A DNA stretch of 64,000 bases, taken from the NCBI GenBank assembly GCA_035581425.1, contig DATJVP010000025.1, forward strand, positions 1 to 64,000. The letters are read 5' to 3'. This stretch comes from DASZHJ01 sp035581425. GTDB taxonomy: Bacteria > Pseudomonadota > Alphaproteobacteria > ATCC43930 > CGMCC-115725. The notes under the pieces were generated by a model. The model was given only the letters and a program-made list of their open reading frames with translations. It made no database searches and was not told the origin of the DNA. A program made the position numbers and the translations under genes. Below, piece by piece: positions 33,288 to 41,834 of this stretch; the stretch's first letter is position 1; every line of letters starts with the position of its first letter.

Positions 33288-34856
33288 ATGTCCGGCGAGC
33301 CCTATTACGTCACGACGCCGATCTATTACGTGAACGACGCCCCGCATATCGGCCACGCCTACACGACCGTGGCCTGCGACGCGCTTGCGCGTTTCATGCG
33401 GCTCGACGGGCGCCGGGTGAAGTTCCTGACGGGCACCGACGAGCACGGGCAGAAGGTCGACAAATCCGCGCGCGCGGCCGGCCTCGACCCGCAGGCTTTC
33501 TGCGACAAGGTCTCGCAGAATTTCCGCGAGATGACCGCGCTCATGAACATCAGCAACGATGATTTCATCCGCACGACGGAGCCGCGGCACATCCTGGCCT
33601 CGCAGGCAATCTGGCGCGCGATCGCCGGCAATAAATCGCCGAAGGGGCGCGACAACATCTATCTCGGAAAATACGACGGTTGGTATGCCGTACGCGACGA
33701 GGCCTTCTATGGCGAGGAGGAACTCACGACCGGCGCCGACGGCAAGAAGCGCGCACCCTCCGGCGCCGAGGTCGAATGGGTGGAGGAGCCGAGCTACTTC
33801 TTCCGCTTGTCGGATTGGCAGGACTGGCTACTCGAGCTCTACGAGCGCTATCCCGGATGCGTCGCGCCGCAGGCGCGCCGGAACGAGGTCGTGAGCTTCG
33901 TCAGGAGCGGCCTGCGCGATCTCTCGATCTCGCGCACGAGTTTCAGTTGGGGCGTGCCGGTGCCGGGCGATCCCAAGCACGTCATGTATGTCTGGCTCGA
34001 CGCGCTCACGAACTACATCACCGCGGTGGGCTATCCGAACGTCGATAGCGAGGAATATCGCGCCTTCTGGCCCGCGGATCTGCACGTCGTGGGCAAGGAC
34101 ATCGTGCGCTTCCACTGCGTCTACTGGCCGGCCTTCCTGGCGGCGGCGGGCTTGGCGCCGCCCAAGCGCGTCTTTGCGCATGGCTGGTGGACGGTCGAGG
34201 GCCAGAAGATGTCGAAGTCGCTCGGCAACTTCATCCCGCCGCAGCATCTCGTGGAGCAATACGGCGTCGATGCCGTGCGCTATTTCATGTTGCGGGAGCT
34301 GCCCTTCGGCAGCGACGGCGATTTCTCGCACCGAGGCGTGGTGACACGCATCAACGCCGATCTCGCCAACGGGCTCGGCAATCTCGCGCAACGCGTGCTC
34401 TCGCTGGTCGCGCGCAACTGCGAGGGCGCAGTGCCGGAGCCAGGCGCGCTCTCGCCCGCCGACGAGACCTTGCTCGCGGCCGCGCGCGGGCTCCTCGCAC
34501 GCGAGCGTGCGGACTATGGGGAGCAAGCCTTCCACCGCGCGCTCGAGGCGCTCTGGGAAATTGTAGCGGCGGCCGACCGCTACATCGACGAAATGGCGCC
34601 TTGGGCGCTGCGTAAGACCGATCCCGCGCGCATGCGGACGGTGCTTTATGTGCTCTCGGAGACAATCCGCCATCTCGCAATCCTCGTGCAGCCGGTGGTG
34701 CCGACTTCCGCCGGGCGTCTCCTCGACCAGCTCGCAGTGCCCGCGGATGCTCGGAGCTTTGCCGCACTTGCTACTGCGCTCCGGCCGGGCACGATGCTGC
34801 CGAAGCCCGAGGGTGTCTTCCCGCGCTATGTCGAGCAGGAAGCGGGAACGGGCTGA
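33288..34856 (+). CDS. metG: methionyl-tRNA synthetase
   Basis: A 522-residue class I aminoacyl-tRNA synthetase that charges tRNA-Met. The HIGH motif appears as HIGHAYT and the KMSKS loop as KMSKSLGNFI. The C-terminal anticodon-binding helices are present but the extra dimerisation domain of longer forms is missing, as is common in Alphaproteobacteria. GAGGAA lies about 7 nt before the ATG. Its stop shares a base with the next start (TGATG). Confidence 0.95.
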   Translation: MSGEPYYVTTPIYYVNDAPHIGHAYTTVACDALARFMRLDGRRVKFLTGTDEHGQKVDKSARAAGLDPQAFCDKVSQNFREMTALMNISNDDFIRTTEPRHILASQAIWRAIAGNKSPKGRDNIYLGKYDGWYAVRDEAFYGEEELTTGADGKKRAPSGAEVEWVEEPSYFFRLSDWQDWLLELYERYPGCVAPQARRNEVVSFVRSGLRDLSISRTSFSWGVPVPGDPKHVMYVWLDALTNYITAVGYPNVDSEEYRAFWPADLHVVGKDIVRFHCVYWPAFLAAAGLAPPKRVFAHGWWTVEGQKMSKSLGNFIPPQHLVEQYGVDAVRYFMLRELPFGSDGDFSHRGVVTRINADLANGLGNLAQRVLSLVARNCEGAVPEPGALSPADETLLAAARGLLARERADYGEQAFHRALEALWEIVAAADRYIDEMAPWALRKTDPARMRTVLYVLSETIRHLAILVQPVVPTSAGRLLDQLAVPADARSFAALATALRPGTMLPKPEGVFPRYVEQEAGTG

Positions 34857-35686
34857 TGCGCGGGCGCCGGCTTATTCCGCTCTTGGTGGCGGGCCTGATT
34901 GCAATCGGCGCGGCCGATGCCTGGGCCGATGCCACCGAGGACTTCAAGCGCGGCGAGGAGGCCTTCAACACGGGGCAATTCGAGACCGCGATGACCTGGT
35001 ATCGCAAGGCCGCGGATGCGGGCTCGGCTGCGGCACAGTTCAAGCTGGGCAACGCCTATTCCGAAGGCACCGGCGTGACGCAGGACTATGCCGAAGCGCT
35101 CAAGTGGTTCCGCAAGGCAGCCGATCAGGGATACGCCCGCGCGCAAACGAGCCTCGGCTACGCCTACGATCACGGCGAGGGCGTTGCGCGCGACGCCGCG
35201 CAGTCGGTCTTCTGGTACCGGAAGGCGGCGGAGCAGGGGGATCTCTACGCTCAGCGAGCGCTCGCCGCAGATTACGCCAACGGCGACGGTGTTGCGGCCG
35301 ATCCTGCAGAGGCGGCTGCGTGGGCGCGCAAGGCGGGCGAGGGCGGGGATCTCCAGTCGCAGATCATGCTGGGCATGGCCTACGCCGCCGGGAAAGGCGT
35401 CCCGCAGGATTACAAGCAAGCGGCCGAGTGGTTCCGCAAGGCGGCGGAGCAGGGCGACGGTTTCGCCCAGACACGGCTCGGCTTCCAATACGCGCAGGGC
35501 CAGGGCGTCAAGAAGGATATCGTCGAGGCCTATATGTGGTTCGCTATAGCGCTCGCCGGCGGCTACTCCGACGCCCAGCAGTATCGGCTCCAGTTCCAGA
35601 AGGAGATCAGCCAGGACGAGCTCGATACGGCGGAGCAGCGTGCGAAGGATTGGCGAACGGAGTTCGATAAGCGGAAAAGCGGCTGA
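34856..35686 (+). CDS. secreted Sel1-repeat (TPR-like) protein
   Basis: A 276-residue protein with a signal peptide ending near ADAWAD and about six Sel1-like repeats of 36 residues (pattern A-WYRKAA..G...AQ..LG..Y..G.GV..D). It probably acts as a periplasmic scaffold; the partner is unknown. Both ends overlap neighbours by one base (TGATG with metG and with tatD), so it is embedded in the operon. Confidence 0.88.
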   Translation: MRGRRLIPLLVAGLIAIGAADAWADATEDFKRGEEAFNTGQFETAMTWYRKAADAGSAAAQFKLGNAYSEGTGVTQDYAEALKWFRKAADQGYARAQTSLGYAYDHGEGVARDAAQSVFWYRKAAEQGDLYAQRALAADYANGDGVAADPAEAAAWARKAGEGGDLQSQIMLGMAYAAGKGVPQDYKQAAEWFRKAAEQGDGFAQTRLGFQYAQGQGVKKDIVEAYMWFAIALAGGYSDAQQYRLQFQKEISQDELDTAEQRAKDWRTEFDKRKSG

Positions 35687-36477
35687 TGCTCGTCGATAGC
35701 CACTGTCATCTCGACTACCTGCCGGCGGGCGCCGCCCGCGCTGAGGCGATCGCCCGCGCGCGGCGGGCGGGGGTAGGGGCCATGCTCACAATCGGCACGA
35801 AGATCTCGGAATTCCCCGCGGTACGCGCGATCGCCGAGGAGAACCCCGAGGTCTGGTGCTCCGTCGGCATCCACCCACACGAGGCCGCGGCGGAGCCCGA
35901 TACATCCGCCGAGCAACTCGCAAGCCTCGCTGGTCATCCCAGGGTCGTGGGCATCGGCGAGACCGGGCTCGACTTCTACTACGAGCACAGCCCGCGAGAT
36001 CGTCAGGTAGAGGTCTTCCGAGCCCATGCCGCTGCAGCGCGCGCGACAGGCCTCCCGCTTATCGTCCACACCAGAGACGCCGACCCCGAGACTGCCGCAC
36101 TCCTCGTGACGGAAGCTGCCAAAGGGCCGCTGACGGGCGTCATCCATTGCTTTAGCACAGGGCGGGAACTTGCTGAAAAAGCGGTCGAAATCGGATTCTA
36201 CATTTCACTATCCGGCATCGTGACCTTCAAGAATGCGGAACCGCTCCGTGCCATCGCGCGAGACCTGCCGCTGGATCGAGTTTTGGTCGAGACCGACGCC
36301 CCTTATCTCGCACCGGTGCCGATGCGGGGGAAGCAGAATGAGCCTGCCTTCATTGTTCACACGGCAGTTGAGGTCGCGAAGCTAAAGGGTATCTCTGTCG
36401 AGGAATTATCGGATATTACGACGGCCAATTTCTATCGGCTATTCCGCAAGGCCATGCCCGCGGCCGCGAGGCCATGA
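35686..36477 (+). CDS. tatD: TatD-family metal-dependent hydrolase
   Basis: A 263-residue TIM-barrel hydrolase of the TatD family, associated with 3'-5' exonuclease activity on DNA. Metal-binding motifs are DSHCHLDYL, GETGLDFYYEHS, HTRDADPET, HCFSTG and ETDAPYLAP. It lies in the tmk-holB-metG-tatD gene order found in many bacteria and overlaps the next gene by four bases (ATGA). Confidence 0.92.
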   Translation: MLVDSHCHLDYLPAGAARAEAIARARRAGVGAMLTIGTKISEFPAVRAIAEENPEVWCSVGIHPHEAAAEPDTSAEQLASLAGHPRVVGIGETGLDFYYEHSPRDRQVEVFRAHAAAARATGLPLIVHTRDADPETAALLVTEAAKGPLTGVIHCFSTGRELAEKAVEIGFYISLSGIVTFKNAEPLRAIARDLPLDRVLVETDAPYLAPVPMRGKQNEPAFIVHTAVEVAKLKGISVEELSDITTANFYRLFRKAMPAAARP

Positions 36478-37247
36478 AGATCACCATTCTCGGCTGCGGT
36501 CCCTCCGCAGGCATGCCGATGATCGGGAACGACTGGGGCGACTGCGATCCCAACAATCCCCGCAACCGGCGCCGGCGCGCCTCGATCCTAGTGCAGGAGC
36601 ATAGGACGACGATTCTGGTGGATACCTCGCCGGACATGCGGCTCCAGCTCCTCGACGCCGGCATCAGCCGCCTCGACGCGATTCTCTTTACCCACGCGCA
36701 CGCCGACCACACCCATGGAATTGACGAAGTGCGGGCGTTGAACCGCTCCATGGGCGAGCCCATGCCCATCTATGCCAGCCCCGCGACGCTCGCGGAGCTG
36801 CGTCAACGCTTCGCCTATATCTTTCGGCCGCAGGATCCGGCCGCAGGCGCCATCTTCTACAAGCCCGCCTTGATCCCGCAGACGATCGACGGTCCATTCG
36901 AGGTCGCAGGCATCGCGGTCACGCCGTTCACCCAGGAGCACGGCTATGGCAAGACGCTGGGCTTTCGGTTCGGAGCGATCGCGTACTCGACCGACGTCGT
37001 TGCGCTGGACCAGAACGCCTTCGCGGCGCTGGAGGGGGTCGAGGTCTGGATCGTCGACTGCTACCGCCGGACGCCGCACCCGACGCACACGCATCTGGCC
37101 CAGACATTGGAGTGGATCGACCGCATCCGGCCGAAGCGCGCGATCCTCACGCATATGGACCGCGACCTCGACTACGAGACGCTGCGGCGCGAGCTCCCGT
37201 CAGGCGTCGAACCCGCTTATGATGGGCTCGTCATCGATATTCCCTGA
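36474..37247 (+). CDS. MBL-fold metallo-hydrolase (PhnP/RNase Z-like group)
   Basis: A 257-residue metallo-beta-lactamase-fold phosphodiesterase-like protein with the signature THAHADHTHG and later metal ligands in EHGYGKTLGF, YSTDVVALD and ILTHMD. It resembles the group containing PhnP, but it accompanies tatD rather than C-P lyase genes, so a cyclic-phosphate or other phosphodiester substrate is only inferred. It ends the plus-strand operon. Confidence 0.83.
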   Translation: MKITILGCGPSAGMPMIGNDWGDCDPNNPRNRRRRASILVQEHRTTILVDTSPDMRLQLLDAGISRLDAILFTHAHADHTHGIDEVRALNRSMGEPMPIYASPATLAELRQRFAYIFRPQDPAAGAIFYKPALIPQTIDGPFEVAGIAVTPFTQEHGYGKTLGFRFGAIAYSTDVVALDQNAFAALEGVEVWIVDCYRRTPHPTHTHLAQTLEWIDRIRPKRAILTHMDRDLDYETLRRELPSGVEPAYDGLVIDIP

Positions 37248-37254
37248 TAAATCT

Positions 37255-37270
37255 CATAATATACATTATG
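37255..37270. repeat. short AT-rich palindrome between convergent genes
   Basis: CATAATATACATTATG has perfect 6-bp arms around a 4-base spacer, eight bases after the MBL gene stop. It is too AT-rich and has no T-run, so an intrinsic terminator is unlikely. Its role is unknown. Confidence 0.4.
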
Positions 37271-37320
37271 CGACTTTTGTATCCCGTGTCTCGCCGTCGC
37301 GCTCGCCCGCGGCCGCGCCC

Positions 37321-37734
37321 TCACCCCTCGGACGGGCCTTTCGGGAAGGCCTGAATTTCCGCCATGGGTGGAACCCAAGGCAGCCGATGCTGGGTCCAAA
37401 GCTGTCTCGGCGGCTTGGGCATCCGCTCGGGTTCGTCGAGGGTGCCCAGAAACACGTCCATGTCGTCACGCCCGTCCCGTTTCCAGGTGAGCGGCGAACC
37501 GCAGCCCGGACAGAACTCGCGGGTGGCGAAGGTCGAGGCTCGGAACGAACCAAGCTTCCCCGATAGCAGCTCGAAGCGAGCCCGTGGATAGGTCACGAAG
37601 GCGGCCATCGGGCTCCCGGTCTGACGCCGGCACTGCGTGCAGTAGCAGATGTTGCCGCCGATGGGATCGCCGCTTAGACGGTAACGGACGGTGCCGCAGA
37701 GACAGCCGCCGTCATGCCGACCTTCGCTCGCCAT
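37321..37734 (-). CDS. GFA/CENP-V domain protein
   Basis: A 137-residue protein of the glutathione-dependent formaldehyde-activating (GFA) family. Zinc-binding cysteines are in GGCLCGTVRY, CYCTQCRRQTG and FCPGCGSPL. The family name reflects one studied member; most members have unknown substrates. It is 27 nt downstream of the cytochrome b561 gene on the same strand. Confidence 0.85.
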   Translation of the reverse strand: MASEGRHDGGCLCGTVRYRLSGDPIGGNICYCTQCRRQTGSPMAAFVTYPRARFELLSGKLGSFRASTFATREFCPGCGSPLTWKRDGRDDMDVFLGTLDEPERMPKPPRQLWTQHRLPWVPPMAEIQAFPKGPSEG

Positions 37735-37761
37735 AGGCTCCCTCCCTCTTCGTCTGCGGGT

Positions 37762-38316
37762 TCAGCCGCCTTCGGGCGATCGCGCCATCGGCAGCATCCG
37801 CGCGAGCATGCCGTCGCGCTTGATGAATTGATGATAGAGCGCTGCGGCCGCATGCAAACCCACGAGGACATAGATCGCCCACTGCCCGAGCTCGTGCGCC
37901 GCTCGGATCGGCCGACTGAGCGCAAAGTCTCGTTCGAAGGGTGTGTCGAGGTCGATCAGGCCGAAGAGCTCGAGATGCTGCCCCGCGAGCGAACTGAAGA
38001 GATATCCGGTCAGCGGCATCGCGAGCACGGTCACGTAGAGGAGCGCATGGGTCACCCGCGAGACCACGGCCTCGAACGGCGTCAAGGTCAGGGCGGGTGC
38101 CACGGGATGGGCGACCCGCCAAATCAGGCGAAGGACGATCAGCACCAGCACCGAGATCCCGAAGGATTTGTGCCAGAGGAGCACGTCTGAATAGCCGTAC
38201 ACTTTTCGGCTGTCTGGGAGGTTCCAGGCGTAGATCAGCGCCGCCAGTAGCAGCACCGCCACCGCCCAATGCAGAAATTTTGCCACGCCACCATACTGGC
38301 GCAATGTTCTTGCCAT
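37762..38316 (-). CDS. cytochrome b561-family membrane protein
   Basis: A 184-residue inner-membrane b-type cytochrome with four predicted helices. Candidate heme ligands are His in FLHWAVAVLL, LLWHKSFG, VTHALLYV and GLHAAAALYHQF. The family passes electrons between quinones and periplasmic acceptors. It precedes the GFA gene and is divergent from mazG (129 bp apart). Confidence 0.87.
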   Translation of the reverse strand: MARTLRQYGGVAKFLHWAVAVLLLAALIYAWNLPDSRKVYGYSDVLLWHKSFGISVLVLIVLRLIWRVAHPVAPALTLTPFEAVVSRVTHALLYVTVLAMPLTGYLFSSLAGQHLELFGLIDLDTPFERDFALSRPIRAAHELGQWAIYVLVGLHAAAALYHQFIKRDGMLARMLPMARSPEGG

Positions 38317-38445
38317 CGGATCCTACCCTTGGTTCGTTAGCGCTCGACCCCAGCATGCCGAGAATCATGGCGGGAATGGGGACACGAGATCGTGCGATCC
38401 GCCCGCGCGACGATGCGCCGCAACCATCTGACGGAAAGAACTGCA

Positions 38446-39249
38446 ATGAGTGAACCCAACGGACTTTCTCGCCTCCTCGGCATCATGGCGCAGCTTCGCG
38501 ACCCCGAGCGCGGCTGCCCCTGGGACCTCGAGCAGACCTTCCGTACCATCGCGCCCTATACGATCGAGGAAGCCTATGAAGTCGCGGAAGCGGCGGAGCG
38601 TGGCGATCCCTCGGCGCTCAAGGACGAGCTCGGCGATCTCCTGCTGCAGGTCGTCTTCCACGCGCGAATGGCGGAGGAAGCTGGCTCCTTCGTCTTCGAT
38701 GACGTCGCCGCAGGGATCGCGGACAAGATGATCCGGCGCCACCCGCACGTCTTCGGAACGGCGGAAGTCGCGGATTCCGCGACCCAGACCGTGGCCTGGG
38801 AGGAGCAGAAGGCCGAGGAGCGGCGCGCCATGGCGGCAGCAGAGGGTCGGCCCGAGAGCGCCCTCGACGGCGTGGGCATCGCCCTCCCCGCCCTCACCCG
38901 CGCGGAGAAGCTGCAGAAGCGCGCGGCGCGCGTGGGGTTCGATTGGCCAGCCGTGCCGCCGATCTTCGACAAGATCGAGGAGGAGATTGGCGAGCTCCGC
39001 CGCGAGATCATCAAGGGAGGCGGGCCGGATCGGCTCGAGGACGAGCTCGGCGATCTGCTCTTCGCCGCCGTCAACCTCGCCCGGCGCCTCGCGATCGATC
39101 CGGAGCAAGCGCTCCGTGGCGCCAGCCGGAAATTCGAGCGGCGCTTCCGCCGCATCGAGACCGCGCTCGCTGCCGCGGGCAAGGCACCGGGAAGCTCCAC
39201 CCTCGAGGAGATGGAGGCGGAATGGCAGCGCGCGAAAGCGGAGGAATAG
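38446..39249 (+). CDS. mazG: nucleoside triphosphate pyrophosphohydrolase
   Basis: A 267-residue MazG protein with two MazG repeats. The first has CPWDLEQTF and EEAYEVAEA...DELGDLLLQVVFHA; the second has EEIGELRREI...DELGDLLFAAVNLA. The EExxE and ExxD metal motifs are visible in both. It hydrolyses NTPs to NMPs and pyrophosphate, removing non-canonical nucleotides or tuning (p)ppGpp. The ATG at 38446 has GGAAAG about 8 nt upstream. Confidence 0.93.
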   Translation: MSEPNGLSRLLGIMAQLRDPERGCPWDLEQTFRTIAPYTIEEAYEVAEAAERGDPSALKDELGDLLLQVVFHARMAEEAGSFVFDDVAAGIADKMIRRHPHVFGTAEVADSATQTVAWEEQKAEERRAMAAAEGRPESALDGVGIALPALTRAEKLQKRAARVGFDWPAVPPIFDKIEEEIGELRREIIKGGGPDRLEDELGDLLFAAVNLARRLAIDPEQALRGASRKFERRFRRIETALAAAGKAPGSSTLEEMEAEWQRAKAEE

Positions 39250-39256
39250 CCGCCGC

Positions 39257-40123
39257 TCAGGCCTTCTGCAGGAGGTGGATGAGCGCGGAAGTGTCCCAGC
39301 GCCGCCCGCCACGCTCTTGGACGCGCGCGTAGAACTGATCGACCACGGCAGTCACCGGCAGCGAGGCGCCGTTCCGCCGCGCCTCCGCCATGCAGATCGC
39401 GAGGTCCTTGCGCATCCAGTCGATGGCGAAGCCGAAATCGAACTTGCCCTCGAGCATCGTGGTGCCGCGGTTCTCCATCTGCCAGGACTGCGCCGCGCCC
39501 TTGGAGATGACGTCGATCACGCGCTTGCCGTCGAGCCCTGCGCGCACCGCGAAATTCAGCCCCTCCGAAAGCGCCTGCACCAGCCCGGCTATGCAGATCT
39601 GGTTCACCATCTTCGTGAGCTGCCCGCTTCCGGAAGGCCCCATCAGCGTGACCGCACGCCCGTAATGCGCCATCACGGGCTCTGCGACCTTGAAGGGCTC
39701 GGCATCGCCGCCGACCATGATCGTGAGCTTCCCATTGACTGCACCCGCCTGCCCGCCCGAGACCGGAGCGTCGAGGACGCCGATGCCTTTGCCCCTGCCG
39801 ATGGCGTGCAACTCGCGCGCGACCTCGGCGGAGGCCGTCGTATGATCCGCGAGGATCGCGCCCTTGCGCATTCCCTCGAAAGCACCTTTGGGGCCGGTCG
39901 CGACCGCGCGCACGTCGTCGTCGTTGCCGACGCACATGAAGACGATCTCCGCGCCCTGCGCAGCATCGGCCGCAGTCTCTTTGAAGCTTCCGCCGTGTTC
40001 CGCGGCCCAGGCTTTCGCCTTGGCAGAGGTGCGGTTGTAGACGGTGACGTCGTGACCGGCCTTCTTGAGGTGGCCTGCCATCGGATATCCCATCACGCCG
40101 AGACCGAGGAACGCGAGTTTCAT
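39257..40123 (-). CDS. beta-hydroxyacid dehydrogenase (3-hydroxyisobutyrate dehydrogenase family)
   Basis: A 288-residue NAD(P)-dependent dehydrogenase. The Rossmann motif is GLGVMGYPMAGHLKKAG, the substrate-binding motif DAPVSGGQAGA, and the catalytic Lys lies in GSGQLTKMVNQI. Substrates in this family include 3-hydroxyisobutyrate, tartronate semialdehyde and related acids; which applies is not visible. It is convergent with mazG and divergent from the PEP-mutase-family gene. Confidence 0.87.
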   Translation of the reverse strand: MKLAFLGLGVMGYPMAGHLKKAGHDVTVYNRTSAKAKAWAAEHGGSFKETAADAAQGAEIVFMCVGNDDDVRAVATGPKGAFEGMRKGAILADHTTASAEVARELHAIGRGKGIGVLDAPVSGGQAGAVNGKLTIMVGGDAEPFKVAEPVMAHYGRAVTLMGPSGSGQLTKMVNQICIAGLVQALSEGLNFAVRAGLDGKRVIDVISKGAAQSWQMENRGTTMLEGKFDFGFAIDWMRKDLAICMAEARRNGASLPVTAVVDQFYARVQERGGRRWDTSALIHLLQKA

Positions 40124-40215
40124 GGAATGCCTCCCTGCGAATTGCGCGCTATGCTAACGGCTTGGCCGCGCGTGTCCACCCTCGCCATCGCACGCCGATC
40201 TCATGGGAGAGCCGC

Positions 40216-41037
40216 ATGCCAGCAACCCATCGCGAGAAGGCCGAGACCTTCCGCGCGCTCCACCAAGCGCAAGGCACTTTCGTCATTCCCAATCCCTGGG
40301 ACATCGGAACCGCGCGCATCCTGACGCAGCTTGGCTTCAAGGCGCTCGCGACGACGAGCGCCGGCTATGCCTACACAATCGGCCGAAAGGACGGCGCGAT
40401 CACTCGCGATGGAGCTTTGGCGCACACCCGCGACACCGTGGCCGCGACGGATTTGCCGGTCTCGGCGGATCTGGAAAACTGCTTCGGCGACGCGCCGGAG
40501 ACGGTCGCGGAAACACTGCGTATGGCGGCGGCCACGGGCCTTGCCGGCGGCTCCGTGGAGGACGCCACGGGCGATCCGCAGAAGCCCATCTACGATTTCT
40601 CCCACGCCGTCGAGCGCGTGACGGCTGCGGTCGAGGCCGTACGCGCGCTGCCGATCCCCTTCACTCTCACGGCGCGCGCCGAGAACTTCCTGCATGGTCG
40701 CCCCGACCTGGACGACACGATCCGCCGTCTCCGAGCCTTCGAGGCCGCTGGCGCAGACGTGCTCTACGCGCCGGGCTTGAGGGACATGGCGACGGTGCGC
40801 GCGGTGATGTCGGCCGTAACCAAGCCTGTGAACGTGATTTCCGTACCAGGCCTCACTGTGCCCGAGCTCGCGGCTGCCGGCGTCCGCCGGATCAGCCTCG
40901 GCTCCGCGCTATCGCGAGCGGCGCTTGGAGCACTCGTCAAAGCTGCCCGAGAAATCCAGACTTCTGGCACATTCGGCTTCTTGAGGGACGCGCTTCCCTA
41001 CCCCGATGCCAACGCCTTTATGCTCGGCCCCGATTGA
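40216..41037 (+). CDS. isocitrate lyase/PEP mutase superfamily protein
   Basis: A 273-residue TIM-barrel protein of the PEP mutase/isocitrate lyase superfamily. It has NPWDIGTARIL, TTSAGYAYTIG, SADLENCFGD and GGSVEDATGD; the ED pair is a metal/substrate site. The KKCGH lyase motif of isocitrate lyase is absent. Members cleave or bind 2-oxo acid-derived substrates (methylisocitrate, oxaloacetate, carboxyphosphonoenolpyruvate). It is about 18 kb from the phn genes and no link to them is implied. The ATG at 40216 has GGGAGA upstream. Confidence 0.82.
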   Translation: MPATHREKAETFRALHQAQGTFVIPNPWDIGTARILTQLGFKALATTSAGYAYTIGRKDGAITRDGALAHTRDTVAATDLPVSADLENCFGDAPETVAETLRMAAATGLAGGSVEDATGDPQKPIYDFSHAVERVTAAVEAVRALPIPFTLTARAENFLHGRPDLDDTIRRLRAFEAAGADVLYAPGLRDMATVRAVMSAVTKPVNVISVPGLTVPELAAAGVRRISLGSALSRAALGALVKAAREIQTSGTFGFLRDALPYPDANAFMLGPD

Positions 41038-41047
41038 GTCCGCATGC

Positions 41048-41830
41048 TCAAGGCGCGAGTTCGAGGATCAGCGCACGAAGGTCTTCCCAAGTTTTCTCAT
41101 CCGGCGCCACGAGCAAAGTCGCGTCGATCTCCTCGGGTCTATAGAGCGTGCGGTCAAGCCGCTGCGCGAAAGCGCCGGCCTCGCGCACTAGAAGCTCTCC
41201 GGGCGCGTGATCCCAAGGGAACAGTCGGCGGAAGAGAGCGAAATGCGCGACGCCGCCGGCGACCGCGAGATATTCCTTGCCCGCGCAACGCCGAAAGGTC
41301 GCGCTCCGGACTCTGCCTTGCAGCTTGCGCGCGGTGCGGGCGCCGGTTCTCCCGTCCATTTCCGCGAGCGGCACCGCCGCCGCAGCCCTGAGCCGCACAC
41401 CCTCGCAAAATGCGCCCGAGCCCGTCTCGGCGAGGTTCATCCGATCCTCGATCGGCTCGTAGATCCAGGAAGCGACGGCACGCCCACCGTCGACTAGAGC
41501 AACCATCGTGACGAAAGTCGGATTGCCTTCGGCGAAATTCTGCGTGCCGTCGACGGGATCGACGAGCCAGACCGGCGCCTCGCCGCCGAGGGCGGCAAGT
41601 CGCGACGCGTCGTCCGCGACCCCCTCCTCGCCCACTACGGCCGAGCCTGGGATGATATCCTGAAGGAGAGGCGTCAGGCGCCGCTCGGCCTCGATATCGG
41701 CGACGGTCACGAGCTGGCCCGGTTGCTTCTCGTGCATCTCGCCGGGCGCGAGTTTCTTGAAGCGCGGGAGAATCTCGATTGCGGCGACCTCGCGGATGCG
41801 CGCGGCCACACGCTCCAATTGCGGACGCAT
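41048..41830 (-). CDS. inositol monophosphatase family protein
   Basis: A 260-residue Mg-dependent phosphatase with the family motifs GEEG, DPVDGTQNFAEG and WDHAPGELLVREAGA. It dephosphorylates small sugar or inositol phosphates, or 3'-phosphoadenosine nucleotides; the substrate is not resolved. It lies four bases after hflX on the same strand and probably shares its transcript. Confidence 0.88.
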   Translation of the reverse strand: MRPQLERVAARIREVAAIEILPRFKKLAPGEMHEKQPGQLVTVADIEAERRLTPLLQDIIPGSAVVGEEGVADDASRLAALGGEAPVWLVDPVDGTQNFAEGNPTFVTMVALVDGGRAVASWIYEPIEDRMNLAETGSGAFCEGVRLRAAAAVPLAEMDGRTGARTARKLQGRVRSATFRRCAGKEYLAVAGGVAHFALFRRLFPWDHAPGELLVREAGAFAQRLDRTLYRPEEIDATLLVAPDEKTWEDLRALILELAP

Positions 41831-41834
41831 CGAG

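Noticed and set aside
36474..37247. MBL hydrolase as PhnP of a C-P lyase pathway
   Set aside because: No phnG-M genes are present and the gene sits in a tatD operon about 15 kb from the phosphonate cluster.
37240..37330. Intrinsic terminator between the MBL and GFA genes
   Set aside because: The only palindrome is AT-rich and is not followed by a T-run.
40216..41037. PEP mutase for phosphonate biosynthesis
   Set aside because: The gene lacks phosphonopyruvate decarboxylase or other biosynthetic neighbours and fits the broader isocitrate lyase-like group.
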